From: DATBSL01 sp963729875
Lineage (GTDB): Bacteria; Acidobacteriota; Vicinamibacteria; Fen-336
NCBI GenBank assembly: GCA_963729875.1
Contig: CAVSPR010000007.1
Location: 372,001 to 436,000 of the forward strand
Reading direction: 5' to 3'
Length of the DNA: 64,000 nt
Shown: positions 33,683 through 41,168 of the stretch, piece by piece
How the letters are laid out: every line of letters begins with the position of its first letter
Position numbering within the stretch: the stretch's first letter is position 1
Program-made: the position numbers and the translations under genes
The notes under the pieces: model-generated
The model's database searches: none
Seen by the model: the letters and a program-made list of their open reading frames with translations, nothing else
What the model was told of the DNA's origin: nothing

Positions 33683-35278
33683 TCACAGGACCAGCGTCTC
33701 CCGGTGCTCGCCGAACACGGTGCGCAGACGGTTCGCGATCTCGCCCACGGTGGCGAGGGCCAGCACCGCCTCGACCATCGCCGGCACCAGGTTCTCCCCC
33801 GAGCGGGCCCTCTCCTCGAGGGCGTCGAGGGAGGCCTTCCAGGGCGCCGGGTCCCGCCGTGCGCGCAGCGCGCTCACCCTCTCGACCTGGGCCCGCTCCA
33901 CCTCGGGGTCGATGCGCAGGATGTCGGCGAGCGGCTCCTCCCCCTCCTCCTGGAAGCGGTTCACGCCCACGATCACGCGGCCGCCCGACTCGACCTGGCG
34001 CTGGTACCGGTAGGCGGACTCCTGGATCTCGCGCTGAACGTCCCCCCGCTCGATGGCGGCGAGCGCCCCGCCCCGCGCCTCGATCTGCTCGATGAGCCGC
34101 AGGGCTTCCTTCTCGAGCGCGCCGGTCGCCGCCTCGACCGCGTAGCTGCCGCCGAGAGGGTCGACCGTGTCGGCGACCCCGGACTCGAAGGCCACGACCT
34201 GCTGGGTGCGCAGGGCGAGGCGGGCCGAAGCCTCGGTGGGCAGCGCCAGCGCCTCGTCGCGCCCGTTCGTGTGCAGGCTCTGGCAGCCCCCGAGCACGGC
34301 GGCCAGCGTCTGCAGCGCCACGCGGACCACGTTGTTGTCCGGCTGCTGGGCGGTGAGGGTGACGCCCCCCGTCTGGACGTGGAACCGGCACTGCTGGGCC
34401 TTCGGGTTGCCGACTCCGAAGCGCTCTTTCATCAGCCGGGCCCACAGCCGCCGTGCGCAGCGGAACTTCGCGACCTCCTCGATGAAGTCCGAGTGGCAGG
34501 CGAAGAAGAACGAGAGCCGCTCCCCGAAGCGCTCGGCGTCGAGCCCCGCCCGCTGCGCCGCCCGCACGTACTCCATCGCGTTCGCGAAGGTGAACGCGAG
34601 CTCCTGGGGCGCCGTGGCCCCCGCCTCGCGGATGTGGTAGCCCGAGATCGAGATGGTGTTGAACTTCGGGACGCGCTCGGCGCAGTAGGCGAAGACGTCG
34701 GTCACGAGGCGCATCGAGGGGGCGGGTGGATAGATCCAGGTCCCGCGCGCGACGTACTCCTTCAGTATGTCGTTCTGGAGGGTCCCGGAGAGGGTGCTCT
34801 CCGCGCTCCCGCGCCGCCGGGCCACTCCCACGTAAAGGGCGAGGAGGATCGCCGCGGTGGCGTTGATCGTCATCGAGGTGGAGACCCGGTCGAGGGGGAT
34901 GCCGTCGAAGAGCACCTCCATGTCCTCGAGGCTGTCGATCGCAACCCCCACCTTGCCCACCTCGCCGAGGGCGTGGGGGTCGTCCGAGTCGTAGCCGATC
35001 TGCGTGGGCAGGTCGAAGGCCACGGAGAGGCCGGTCGTGCCCTGCTCGAGCAGGTAGCGGTAGCGGCGGTTCGACTCGGCGGCGGTGCCGAAGCCGGCGT
35101 ACTGCCGCATCGTCCACCGTCGCCCGCGGTAGCCGGTGGGGTGCAGCCCGCGGGTGAAGGGAAAGGACCCCGGCTCCCCGATGGCCCCGGGGGCGGGCAG
35201 GTCCGCCGGCCCGTAAAGCCTCTCGCGGACGAGGTCGGACGAGGTCCGAAGCACGCTCTCGGGGGCGCTCTGGGTCAT
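33683..35278 (-). CDS. Methylmalonyl-CoA mutase, catalytic (large) subunit without B12 domain
   Basis: 531 residues from the ATG at 35278. It is the TIM-barrel half only: GYRGRRWTMRQYAGFG, LSVAFDLPTQIGYDSD, VGVAIDSLEDMEVLF, STSMTINATAAILLALY, TLQNDILKEYVARGT and QTGGVTLTAQQPDNN. The protein ends after the substrate-binding part, so the cobalamin-binding subunit must be encoded elsewhere. It isomerises methylmalonyl-CoA to succinyl-CoA. Family members acting on isobutyryl- or ethylmalonyl-CoA look alike, but the mce and meaB genes at 12.4-13.8 kb favour methylmalonyl-CoA. Confidence 0.88.
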   Translation of the reverse strand: MTQSAPESVLRTSSDLVRERLYGPADLPAPGAIGEPGSFPFTRGLHPTGYRGRRWTMRQYAGFGTAAESNRRYRYLLEQGTTGLSVAFDLPTQIGYDSDDPHALGEVGKVGVAIDSLEDMEVLFDGIPLDRVSTSMTINATAAILLALYVGVARRRGSAESTLSGTLQNDILKEYVARGTWIYPPAPSMRLVTDVFAYCAERVPKFNTISISGYHIREAGATAPQELAFTFANAMEYVRAAQRAGLDAERFGERLSFFFACHSDFIEEVAKFRCARRLWARLMKERFGVGNPKAQQCRFHVQTGGVTLTAQQPDNNVVRVALQTLAAVLGGCQSLHTNGRDEALALPTEASARLALRTQQVVAFESGVADTVDPLGGSYAVEAATGALEKEALRLIEQIEARGGALAAIERGDVQREIQESAYRYQRQVESGGRVIVGVNRFQEEGEEPLADILRIDPEVERAQVERVSALRARRDPAPWKASLDALEERARSGENLVPAMVEAVLALATVGEIANRLRTVFGEHRETLVL

Positions 35279-35288
35279 GGCGTGGCTC

Positions 35289-35297
35289 ACGTTAGCA
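35289..35297 (-). promoter_or_regulatory. Extended -10 of the mutase gene
   Basis: TGC-TAACGT on the minus strand, 10 bases before the ATG at 35278. It faces the plus-strand promoter at 35320-35348 in the same short gap. Confidence 0.35.
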
Positions 35298-35319
35298 TGG
35301 GCGCGCGGCGGCGCCGTGC

Positions 35320-35348
35320 TTGACGGCTCCCGCGCGGGTTGTCATGAT
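35320..35348 (+). promoter_or_regulatory. Promoter of the 101-residue conserved protein
   Basis: TTGACG (35320-35325), a 17-base spacer ending in TGT and CATGAT (35343-35348). The ATG is 27 bases on, after GGGGGAG. Confidence 0.5.
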
Positions 35349-35375
35349 TTTCCCGGCACCGGGGGAGCCGAGCGG

Positions 35376-35681
35376 ATGGACCAGGCGACGGGAGAAGAGG
35401 TCACCCGGCTGGCGGACGAGGTTGGGGGGACGCTGCGCCGCGTCCTCGCCGAGTCCCCGCAGGTCGCGCACTGCCTCAGCCGCATCCGCGCCGAGGGCTA
35501 CGAGGTCTCGGTCGTCCTCGACGCGACCATCGGCCTCAGCCGCGCCGAGGGACAGGGGGCGGAGGCGCCCCCCGCCTTCGACGTGCGGCTGGAGAAGGCG
35601 GAGCCCCTCCCCCTCAAGATGACCCCCCTCGACAAGAAGTTCCTGCGCTCCCTGAAGATCACGGTCGACGAGGAGGAGTGA
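35376..35681 (+). CDS. Small conserved-looking protein of unknown function
   Basis: 101 residues, acidic, no signal or membrane segment. I do not recognise it. An N-terminal helix-forming half (VTRLADEVGGTLRRVLAESP, VAHCLSRIRAEGYEV) leads to a beta strand (VSVVLDATIGL), a linker and a C-terminal LDKKFLRSLKITVDEEE. The sound promoter, ribosome-binding site, codon pattern and following hairpin support a real gene. The ATG at 35376 is preferred over upstream in-frame starts that precede the promoter. Confidence 0.6.
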   Translation: MDQATGEEVTRLADEVGGTLRRVLAESPQVAHCLSRIRAEGYEVSVVLDATIGLSRAEGQGAEAPPAFDVRLEKAEPLPLKMTPLDKKFLRSLKITVDEEE

Positions 35682-35685
35682 CTCA

Positions 35686-35708
35686 CGACCCGCGCGAAGC
35701 GCGGGTCG
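35686..35708 (+). terminator. Perfect 10-bp hairpin after the small protein gene
   Basis: CGACCCGCGC, loop GAA, GCGCGGGTCG, starting 4 bases after the stop codon. No T-run follows; a long pyrimidine tract does. It is the sister of the hairpin at 25738-25760. Confidence 0.55.
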
Positions 35709-35713
35709 ATCTA

Positions 35714-35735
35714 GAGCCCCGGGGAAGGCCGGTCC
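35714..35735 (+). repeat. Dispersed GC-rich repeat (GAGCCCCGGGGAAGGCCGGTCC)
   Basis: Matches the core of the 34-bp units at 48823-48890 and, inverted, 25654-25675. Directly downstream of the hairpin at 35686. The rest of the gap to 35847 is C/T-rich and without a gene. Confidence 0.5.
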
Positions 35736-35847
35736 GTTTGGCTTCGTTCCCTTCCCCCTTCCCTCCTCCCCTCTTCTCTCCGGTTCGGCCTCGGTCGGCC
35801 GCGCGAGCGCGCTCCCCTGCCCCCGCGCGGCCTCTCGCTTCACCTCG

Positions 35848-37143
35848 CTACGCCACCGCGCGCGGATTCAGCGCGGCGCGGCCGGCGAAGCGGGCCATCG
35901 GCCCGAGCTCCTCCTCGATCCGCAGCAGCTGGTTGTACTTTGCGATGCGGTCGGTGCGCGAGGCCGAGCCCGTCTTGATCATCCCGCAGCCCGTGGCCAC
36001 CGCGAGGTCGGCGATCGTCGTGTCCTCCGTCTCCCCCGAACGGTGGCTCACCTGGCAGGTGTAGCCGGCCCGCGAGGCGAGGGCCATGCAATCGAGGGTC
36101 TCGGTGAGCGAGCCGATCTGGTTCAGCTTGATGAGGATCGAGTTGCCGATCCCCTTCTGGATCCCCTCCGCGAGGATCTTCGGGTTGGTCACGAAGATGT
36201 CGTCGCCCACGAGCTGGACCTTCCCGCCGAGCGCCTTCGTGAGGTCCTCCCATCCCGCCCAGTCCTTCTCGCCGAGGCCGTCCTCGATCGAGACGAGCGG
36301 ATAGACCTTCACCCACTTCTCGTACATCGCGATGAGCTGGTCGGAGGTCTTCGTGCCCGCGCCCGACTTCTTGAGGACGTACTTGTTCTTGCCCTCGTGG
36401 AACTCCGAGGCGGCCACGTCGAAGGCGATCGCCACCTGCGTCCCCGTCTTGTAGCCGGCCGCGGTGATCGCCTCGAGGATCGTCTCGATCCCCTCCTCGT
36501 TCGACTTCACGTTGGGGGCGAAGCCGCCCTCGTCGCCGACCGAGGTCGAGTAGCCCTTCTTCTTGAGGGCGCCCTTCAGCGCGTGGAAGACCTCGGCCCC
36601 CGCCCGGTACGCGTCCGCGAAGGTGGTGAAGCCGTGGGGAGCGATCATGAACTCCTGGAAGTCCACCTTGTTGTCGGCGTGGGCGCCCCCGTTCAGGACG
36701 TTCATGAAGGGCACGGGCAGGGTGCGGGCGTTCGCCCCCCCGATGTAGCGGTAGAGGGGCAGTCCGGTCGCCTCCGCCGCCGCCTTGGCCACCGCCATCG
36801 AGACGGCGAGGATCGCGTTGGCCCCGAGCTTCTTCTTGGTCTCGGTGCCGTCGAGGTCGATCATCAGCTGGTCGACGAGGGCCTGGTCGAGCGCGTCCTC
36901 GCCGATCACCTCGGTCGAAAGCAGGTCGTTGACGGCGCTGACCGCCTTGAGGACGCCCTTGCCCTGGAAGCGCTTCTTGTCGCCGTCGCGCAGCTCCAGC
37001 GCCTCGCGCTCGCCGGTCGAGGCCCCGGAGGGGACCGCGGCGCGGCCCATGGCCCCGCCCTCGAGCACCACCTCCACCTCGATGGTCGGGTTGCCCCGGC
37101 TGTCCAGGATCTCGCGGGCGAAAACGGAATCAATCGTCGTCAT
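35848..37143 (-). CDS. eno: Enolase
   Basis: 431 residues, the standard bacterial length. It dehydrates 2-phosphoglycerate to phosphoenolpyruvate. Marks are the AREILDSRGNPTIEVEV start, PSGASTGEREALELRDGD, the metal-binding Asp and Glu residues in AFDVAASEF, SIEDGLGEKDW and DDIFVTN, and the signature ILIKLNQIGSLTET with the catalytic Lys, then SHRSGETEDTTIADLAV. The ATG at 37143 is 12 bp after the glgC stop, so eno is the last gene of a cyclase-glgC-eno run on the minus strand. Confidence 0.97.
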   Translation of the reverse strand: MTTIDSVFAREILDSRGNPTIEVEVVLEGGAMGRAAVPSGASTGEREALELRDGDKKRFQGKGVLKAVSAVNDLLSTEVIGEDALDQALVDQLMIDLDGTETKKKLGANAILAVSMAVAKAAAEATGLPLYRYIGGANARTLPVPFMNVLNGGAHADNKVDFQEFMIAPHGFTTFADAYRAGAEVFHALKGALKKKGYSTSVGDEGGFAPNVKSNEEGIETILEAITAAGYKTGTQVAIAFDVAASEFHEGKNKYVLKKSGAGTKTSDQLIAMYEKWVKVYPLVSIEDGLGEKDWAGWEDLTKALGGKVQLVGDDIFVTNPKILAEGIQKGIGNSILIKLNQIGSLTETLDCMALASRAGYTCQVSHRSGETEDTTIADLAVATGCGMIKTGSASRTDRIAKYNQLLRIEEELGPMARFAGRAALNPRAVA

Positions 37144-37155
37144 GAATCTTTCTCC

Positions 37156-38400
37156 TCAAGTGAACTGGGGATCGACGAGGCACTCCTCGCCGGGGGTCAC
37201 CACCACCACCCCTCCCTCGGAGACGGCGTGACGGCGGCGGTCCTCGGAGAGGTCGTGGCCGATCCGGGCGCCGCGGGGGACCTCCACTCCGCGGTCGACG
37301 ATCGCGTGGCGGATGCGGCTGTGGCGGTGGACGACGGCGCCCGGCAGCAGGATCGAGTCCTCGATCTCGCAGAACGAGTGGATGCGCACGTCGGGGCAGA
37401 GGATCGAGCGGCGCACCTCGCTGCCCGAGACGATGCAGCCCATCGAGACGATCGACTGCGTCGCCTCCCCGCGGCGGCCGTCCTCGGCGAAGACGAACTT
37501 CGCCGGCGGCAGCTGCGGCTGGTAGGTCCGCAGCGGCCAGTCGGGGTCGTAGAGGTTGAAGACGGGGTCCACCTGGATGAGGTCCATCGAAGCCTCGTAG
37601 TAGGCGTCGATCGTCCCCACGTCCCGCCAGTACTGGGACTCCTTCTTGTTCTCGTCCCAGAACAGGTAGGTGAAGACCCGCTCGCCCGCCCCCACGAGGC
37701 GGGGGATGATGTCGCGACCGAAGTCGTGGGTGGAGTCGGCCTCCGCGTCCCGCCGCAGCTCGCGCACGAGCACGTCCACGTCGAAGATGTAGACGCCCAT
37801 CGAGGCGAGGCAGTTGCCGGGGCTCCACGGCGCAGCGGGGGCCTGCTCGGGCTTCTCGCGAAAGCCGACCACGCGGGCGTCGGCGTCCACCTCGAGGACG
37901 CCGTACCGTCGTGCCTCGGAGAGGGGCACCTCGATGGCGGCGACCGTCAGGCGGGACCCGCGGGCGATGTGGACGTCCAGCATCTTCCCGTAGTCCATCT
38001 TGTAGATGTGGTCGCCGGCCAGGACGATCACCCACCGCGGCCGCTCCCGCTCGATGGCGTGGAGGTTCTGCCACACGGCGTCGGCGGTGCCGAGGTACCA
38101 GTGCTCCCCCATGCGCTTCTGGGGGGGCAGGATCTCGATGAACTCTCCGAGCTCGCGGTTGACCACGTTCCAGCCCATGCGCACGTGGCGGTTGAGGCTC
38201 TGCGCCTTGTACTGGGTGGCGATGAAGACCTTCCGCAGCCCGGAGTTGATGCAGTTCGAGAGCGTGAAGTCGACGATGCGGTACGGCCCGCCGAAGGGCA
38301 CCGCCGGCTTGGCGCGCTCCCGGGTGAGGGGGTAGAGGCGCTCGCCGGCGCCGCCGGCCAGGAGGATCGCCACCACGTCCCGGAGGAGCAGGACGTTCAC
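37156..38400 (-). CDS. glgC: Glucose-1-phosphate adenylyltransferase
   Basis: 414 residues. It makes ADP-glucose for glycogen. Marks are VVAILLAGGAGERLYPLTRE with the nucleotide-binding loop, KPAVPFGGPYRIVDFTLSN, WYLGTADAVWQN, GDHIYKMDYG, YWRDVGTIDAYYEA and a C-terminal left-handed beta-helix (RRSILCPDVRIHSFCEIEDS). The start is GTG at 38400. No glgA or glgB is in the window. Close spacing with eno links glycogen formation and lower glycolysis. Confidence 0.93.
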   Translation of the reverse strand: MNVLLLRDVVAILLAGGAGERLYPLTRERAKPAVPFGGPYRIVDFTLSNCINSGLRKVFIATQYKAQSLNRHVRMGWNVVNRELGEFIEILPPQKRMGEHWYLGTADAVWQNLHAIERERPRWVIVLAGDHIYKMDYGKMLDVHIARGSRLTVAAIEVPLSEARRYGVLEVDADARVVGFREKPEQAPAAPWSPGNCLASMGVYIFDVDVLVRELRRDAEADSTHDFGRDIIPRLVGAGERVFTYLFWDENKKESQYWRDVGTIDAYYEASMDLIQVDPVFNLYDPDWPLRTYQPQLPPAKFVFAEDGRRGEATQSIVSMGCIVSGSEVRRSILCPDVRIHSFCEIEDSILLPGAVVHRHSRIRHAIVDRGVEVPRGARIGHDLSEDRRRHAVSEGGVVVVTPGEECLVDPQFT

Positions 38401-38423
38401 GAAGGGGCCCCCTCCCGCCCCCG

Positions 38424-39053
38424 TCAGCCCCGCGAGCGCAGGACGACGCGGGCCGGCGCCGCGTCCCCCCCGCCCACGCGAAGGGGCAGGCAGGCCATCT
38501 CGTACTCGCCCGGCTCGACCTCGGAGAGGTCCAGCCCCTCGACCACGATGACGCCGGCCCCGAGCAGCGCGTGGTGGGCCGGGAAGTCGCCGGAGCCGGA
38601 CCGGTCGATCGACAGGTAGTCGAAGCCGACCAGCTTGATGCCGGCCTGGGCGAGGTAGTGGGCCGCGTCCTCGGTGAGGTAGACGTGGTCCTCCTGGTAG
38701 GCCCCCTTGAGCACCTGGCCCGACATCCGCGTCTTGAGCAGCACCCGGAGGTCGTCTCTCAGGTCGAGGGCCTCGAGGTCGGCCCGCTCCACCCGTTCCC
38801 GCCCCGGCAGCTCGACCACGCGGGCCTTGCCGAGGAGGATCTCGAGGGGGAGCTGATCGACCGTGGCGCCGCTATCGAGGAAGTGGAAGGGGGCGTCCAC
38901 GTGCGTGCCCGCGTGGGTGGTCAGGACCATCCGCGAGATGCGGCCGGGCGACTCCCCCGGCCCGTGGACGGGCTCGATCTCGAAGGGAGGGTCGCCGGGG
39001 TAGGCCAGCATGCCAGGAACGAGGGGCACCGTCACGTCGTGGATTCTGGGCAT
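38424..39053 (-). CDS. Cyclase-family metal hydrolase (kynurenine-formamidase-like)
   Basis: 209 residues, the family's normal length. The metal-binding motif HxGTHxDxPxH is present as HAGTHVDAPFHF; other marks are VPGMLAYPGDPPFE, LVGFDYLSIDRSGSGDFPAHH and VIVVEGLDLSEVEPGEYEM. Relatives hydrolyse N-formylkynurenine or cyclic amides/esters. No tryptophan-degradation genes are near, so the substrate is open. First gene before glgC and eno on the minus strand. Confidence 0.88.
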   Translation of the reverse strand: MPRIHDVTVPLVPGMLAYPGDPPFEIEPVHGPGESPGRISRMVLTTHAGTHVDAPFHFLDSGATVDQLPLEILLGKARVVELPGRERVERADLEALDLRDDLRVLLKTRMSGQVLKGAYQEDHVYLTEDAAHYLAQAGIKLVGFDYLSIDRSGSGDFPAHHALLGAGVIVVEGLDLSEVEPGEYEMACLPLRVGGGDAAPARVVLRSRG

Positions 39054-39079
39054 GTGCTTGTCTCGGCCGGGACGCCGTC

Positions 39080-39088
39080 CTTATAGCA
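39080..39088 (-). promoter_or_regulatory. Extended -10 of the cyclase gene
   Basis: On the minus strand TGC-TATAAG, 26 bases before the ATG at 39053. No clear -35. Confidence 0.35.
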
Positions 39089-39145
39089 CAGGGCCCCGCG
39101 TGCCCGCATGAGGCGTACGGCGGGCGGACGCCGCTAGGCGCGGTA

Positions 39146-39174
39146 TTGACAGGGCCTTCTCCCCCTGATACGGT
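39146..39174 (+). promoter_or_regulatory. Promoter of the beta-barrel protein gene
   Basis: TTGACA (39146-39151), a 17-base spacer ending in TGA and TACGGT (39169-39174): one of the best promoter matches in the window. The TTG start at 39220 is preceded by GGGAGG. Confidence 0.65.
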
Positions 39175-39219
39175 CAAAATCGCCAACAGGGTCTACACAT
39201 CTCACGGGAGGACAGCGAG

Positions 39220-40932
39220 TTGAGTTCCTGCCGCCGCTTCGGGTGGGCCGTCGTCGCCTCCGCGTTCCTGTCCCCCGTGGTGTGCGCCGGGGCCGCCGCG
39301 GACGACGGCGGCGGGCTCGTCGGCTGGGTCGAGAGCACGAGGGGGGCGCCGGTGGCCGGCGCCGTCATCTCGATCTTCGGCAAGGGCATCCGGGGAGGCA
39401 GCGCGATCACCCTCTCGGACAGCCAGGGACAGTTCGTCTTGCCCTCGCTCCCGGCCGGCTCCTACACGCTGCGCGCCATCGGGAGCGGCCACGAGCCCTC
39501 CGCGGCGCAGCACGTCACCGTCCTGCCCAACCGGGACGTGCTCTTCACGCTCAGCCTCACCCCCGTGGGCGAGAAAGCGGCGGCGGAGTCCCCGTCGGCC
39601 GAGGACGCCTCCGAGAGCCAGCGGGAGTGGCGTTGGCTCGTCCGCCACAAGCAGCGCTCGGTCCTGGAAACGACCGGACACGACGTCGAGGAGGAGTCGG
39701 TCGCGGCCTCCCTGGCCGCGCCCGTGGCCGCGGGCCTTCCCGACCTGCCGCCCCTGGCCGCCAGCATGGAGTTCGCGGCGACCGCCGCGAGCGGCTCCCC
39801 GCCCGACGCTGCCGGCGGGGGCCTGCCCGGCGGGTTGGGGTCGCTCCGCCTGCAGGGCCGGCTGGCCGACGGCGTGCGCTGGAGCCTCGGCGGGCTCGTC
39901 GCCGAGAACGAGGGACGGGCCTGGCGCACGGCGGCCGAGTTCGTGATCGAGCCGGGCGGGGGCCACGAGATCGAGGCGGGGGCCGGCTACGGGGCCGGCG
40001 AGATGCCCACGACCGCGAGCGGGGGCCTCCTGCCGGAGCCCCGCCGCGCGCTCGGGGCGGTGTTCCTGCAGGACCGCTGGCAGATCGGCAAGCGGGTGGC
40101 GGCCACGGCCGGCGCCCGATACACGTACGTGGGCTTCCTTCCCGACTCGCACCACGCCGACGCAGTGGTGGAGGTCGAGCTGCGCGGGGGCGAGCGGACC
40201 TTCGTCCGGGGCTCGATCGCCACGCGCACCCTGGCCCCCGGAGGCGACTTGCTGACCCTGTCCACCGTGGCGGCGTCCCCGGCCCTCACGTGGGCGCGGC
40301 TCGAAGAGGATCTCCAGCCGGCGCGATCGACGCGGTGCGAGCTGGGCGTCGACCACGCGTTCGGCACCGCCCGCGTCGGGGCGCGGTTCTTCGACGAGAC
40401 GACCCGCGACGTGCTGCTCACGACGTTCGACGGCCAGACGCCCCACATCCGCAACGGCGGCAGCGTCGGCGCCCGCGGCTTCGGGGTCACGCTCGGGCGC
40501 CGCTTCGGTGGGGTGCTGGACGGGTCCGTCACGTACACGTACGGTCGCGGCCGGCGCGCGGGCGCGATGCCCGTCGCCAGCTTGCCGCTCGTGGCGTTCG
40601 ACGAGACGGAGTTCCACGACCTCGTGGCACGCCTCGAGACGGTCATCGACTGGTCGGACACGCGGTTGGCGGCGTTCTACCGCCTGAACTCGCTCTCCGA
40701 CGATCGGGGTCCGGCCCCGGCCGGGGCAGCGCGGGCCGCCACCGCGACCCGCTTCGACGTGCAGCTGACGCAGGGGCTGCCCTTCCTCCAGCCGCTCACC
40801 CGGGCCGACTGGGAGGTGCTGCTCGCCGTGCGCAACATGTTCTACGAGGCGTCCCAGGGCGCGTTCCTGGACGAGCTCGCGGTTCAGGACCCGCCGACGC
40901 GGGTCGTGGGGGGCATCTCGGTCCGGTTCTAG
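39220..40932 (+). CDS. Outer-membrane beta-barrel protein with N-terminal carboxypeptidase-regulatory-like domain
   Basis: 570 residues from TTG, chosen for its GGGAGG site. Signal peptide about 1-27, then a CarboxypepD_reg/SusC-like beta-sandwich (GLVGWVESTRGAPVAGAVIS, LSDSQGQFVLPSLPAGSYTL). A linker and a barrel of TonB-dependent-receptor type follow (LGAVFLQDRWQIGKRVAATA, ARYTYVGFLPDS, VGARFFDETTRDVLLTTFDG), ending in ISVRF with a C-terminal Phe. A recognisable plug domain is missing, so TonB-dependent import is doubtful. Single-gene transcript with its own promoter and the only textbook terminator of the window. Confidence 0.8.
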   Translation: MSSCRRFGWAVVASAFLSPVVCAGAAADDGGGLVGWVESTRGAPVAGAVISIFGKGIRGGSAITLSDSQGQFVLPSLPAGSYTLRAIGSGHEPSAAQHVTVLPNRDVLFTLSLTPVGEKAAAESPSAEDASESQREWRWLVRHKQRSVLETTGHDVEEESVAASLAAPVAAGLPDLPPLAASMEFAATAASGSPPDAAGGGLPGGLGSLRLQGRLADGVRWSLGGLVAENEGRAWRTAAEFVIEPGGGHEIEAGAGYGAGEMPTTASGGLLPEPRRALGAVFLQDRWQIGKRVAATAGARYTYVGFLPDSHHADAVVEVELRGGERTFVRGSIATRTLAPGGDLLTLSTVAASPALTWARLEEDLQPARSTRCELGVDHAFGTARVGARFFDETTRDVLLTTFDGQTPHIRNGGSVGARGFGVTLGRRFGGVLDGSVTYTYGRGRRAGAMPVASLPLVAFDETEFHDLVARLETVIDWSDTRLAAFYRLNSLSDDRGPAPAGAARAATATRFDVQLTQGLPFLQPLTRADWEVLLAVRNMFYEASQGAFLDELAVQDPPTRVVGGISVRF

Positions 40933-40958
40933 AGGAGCACTCCCGAGGGAAGGAACGG

Positions 40959-40985
40959 GGAGGCTCGGAAGAGCCTCCTTTTTTT
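40959..40985 (+). terminator. Rho-independent terminator after the beta-barrel gene
   Basis: GGAGGCTC, GGAA tetraloop, GAGCCTCC, then seven T. Perfect 8-bp stem, 26 bases after the stop codon. Confidence 0.93.
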
Positions 40986-41117
40986 GGCCTGACCCGGCAT
41001 CCAAGCGTTTGGTTCCGACTCCGGTCGACTGGATTCAAGGGGTGTTGCACGGGCGAAAAGAGCCTGATTTCAAACGAGTTGTGCGAGCCGGACGAACCGT
41101 GAGTCCGGCACGTTGAT

Positions 41118-41126
41118 TGCTACGTT
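41118..41126 (+). promoter_or_regulatory. Extended -10 of the histidine kinase gene
   Basis: TGC-TACGTT, 42 bases before the ATG at 41169, which has GGAGGG upstream. The rest of the 236-bp gap (40933-41168) holds the terminator and no gene. No sigma-54 -24/-12 pair was found. Confidence 0.35.
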
Positions 41127-41168
41127 CGTCGGAGGACTTGTGCCCGTGGCTGGAGGGCCACGCGAGTC

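Noticed and set aside
35278..35375. Cobalamin riboswitch before the mutase gene
   Set aside because: The gap is about 100 bases, holds two facing promoters and lacks a B12-box-like sequence; too short for the class.
35740..35847. Coding potential in the C/T-rich gap after the small protein gene
   Set aside because: Pyrimidine-rich low complexity, no ribosome-binding site and no domain in either strand.
36043..38619. Plus-strand open frame of 858 codons opposite eno, glgC and the cyclase gene
   Set aside because: It is antisense to three clear genes and has repetitive Arg/Val/His/Asp composition with no domain; such frames arise from third-position GC bias.
40933..41168. Sigma-54 promoter before the histidine kinase gene
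   Set aside because: TTGCA is present at about 41044, but no GG lies at the required distance for a -24/-12 pair.
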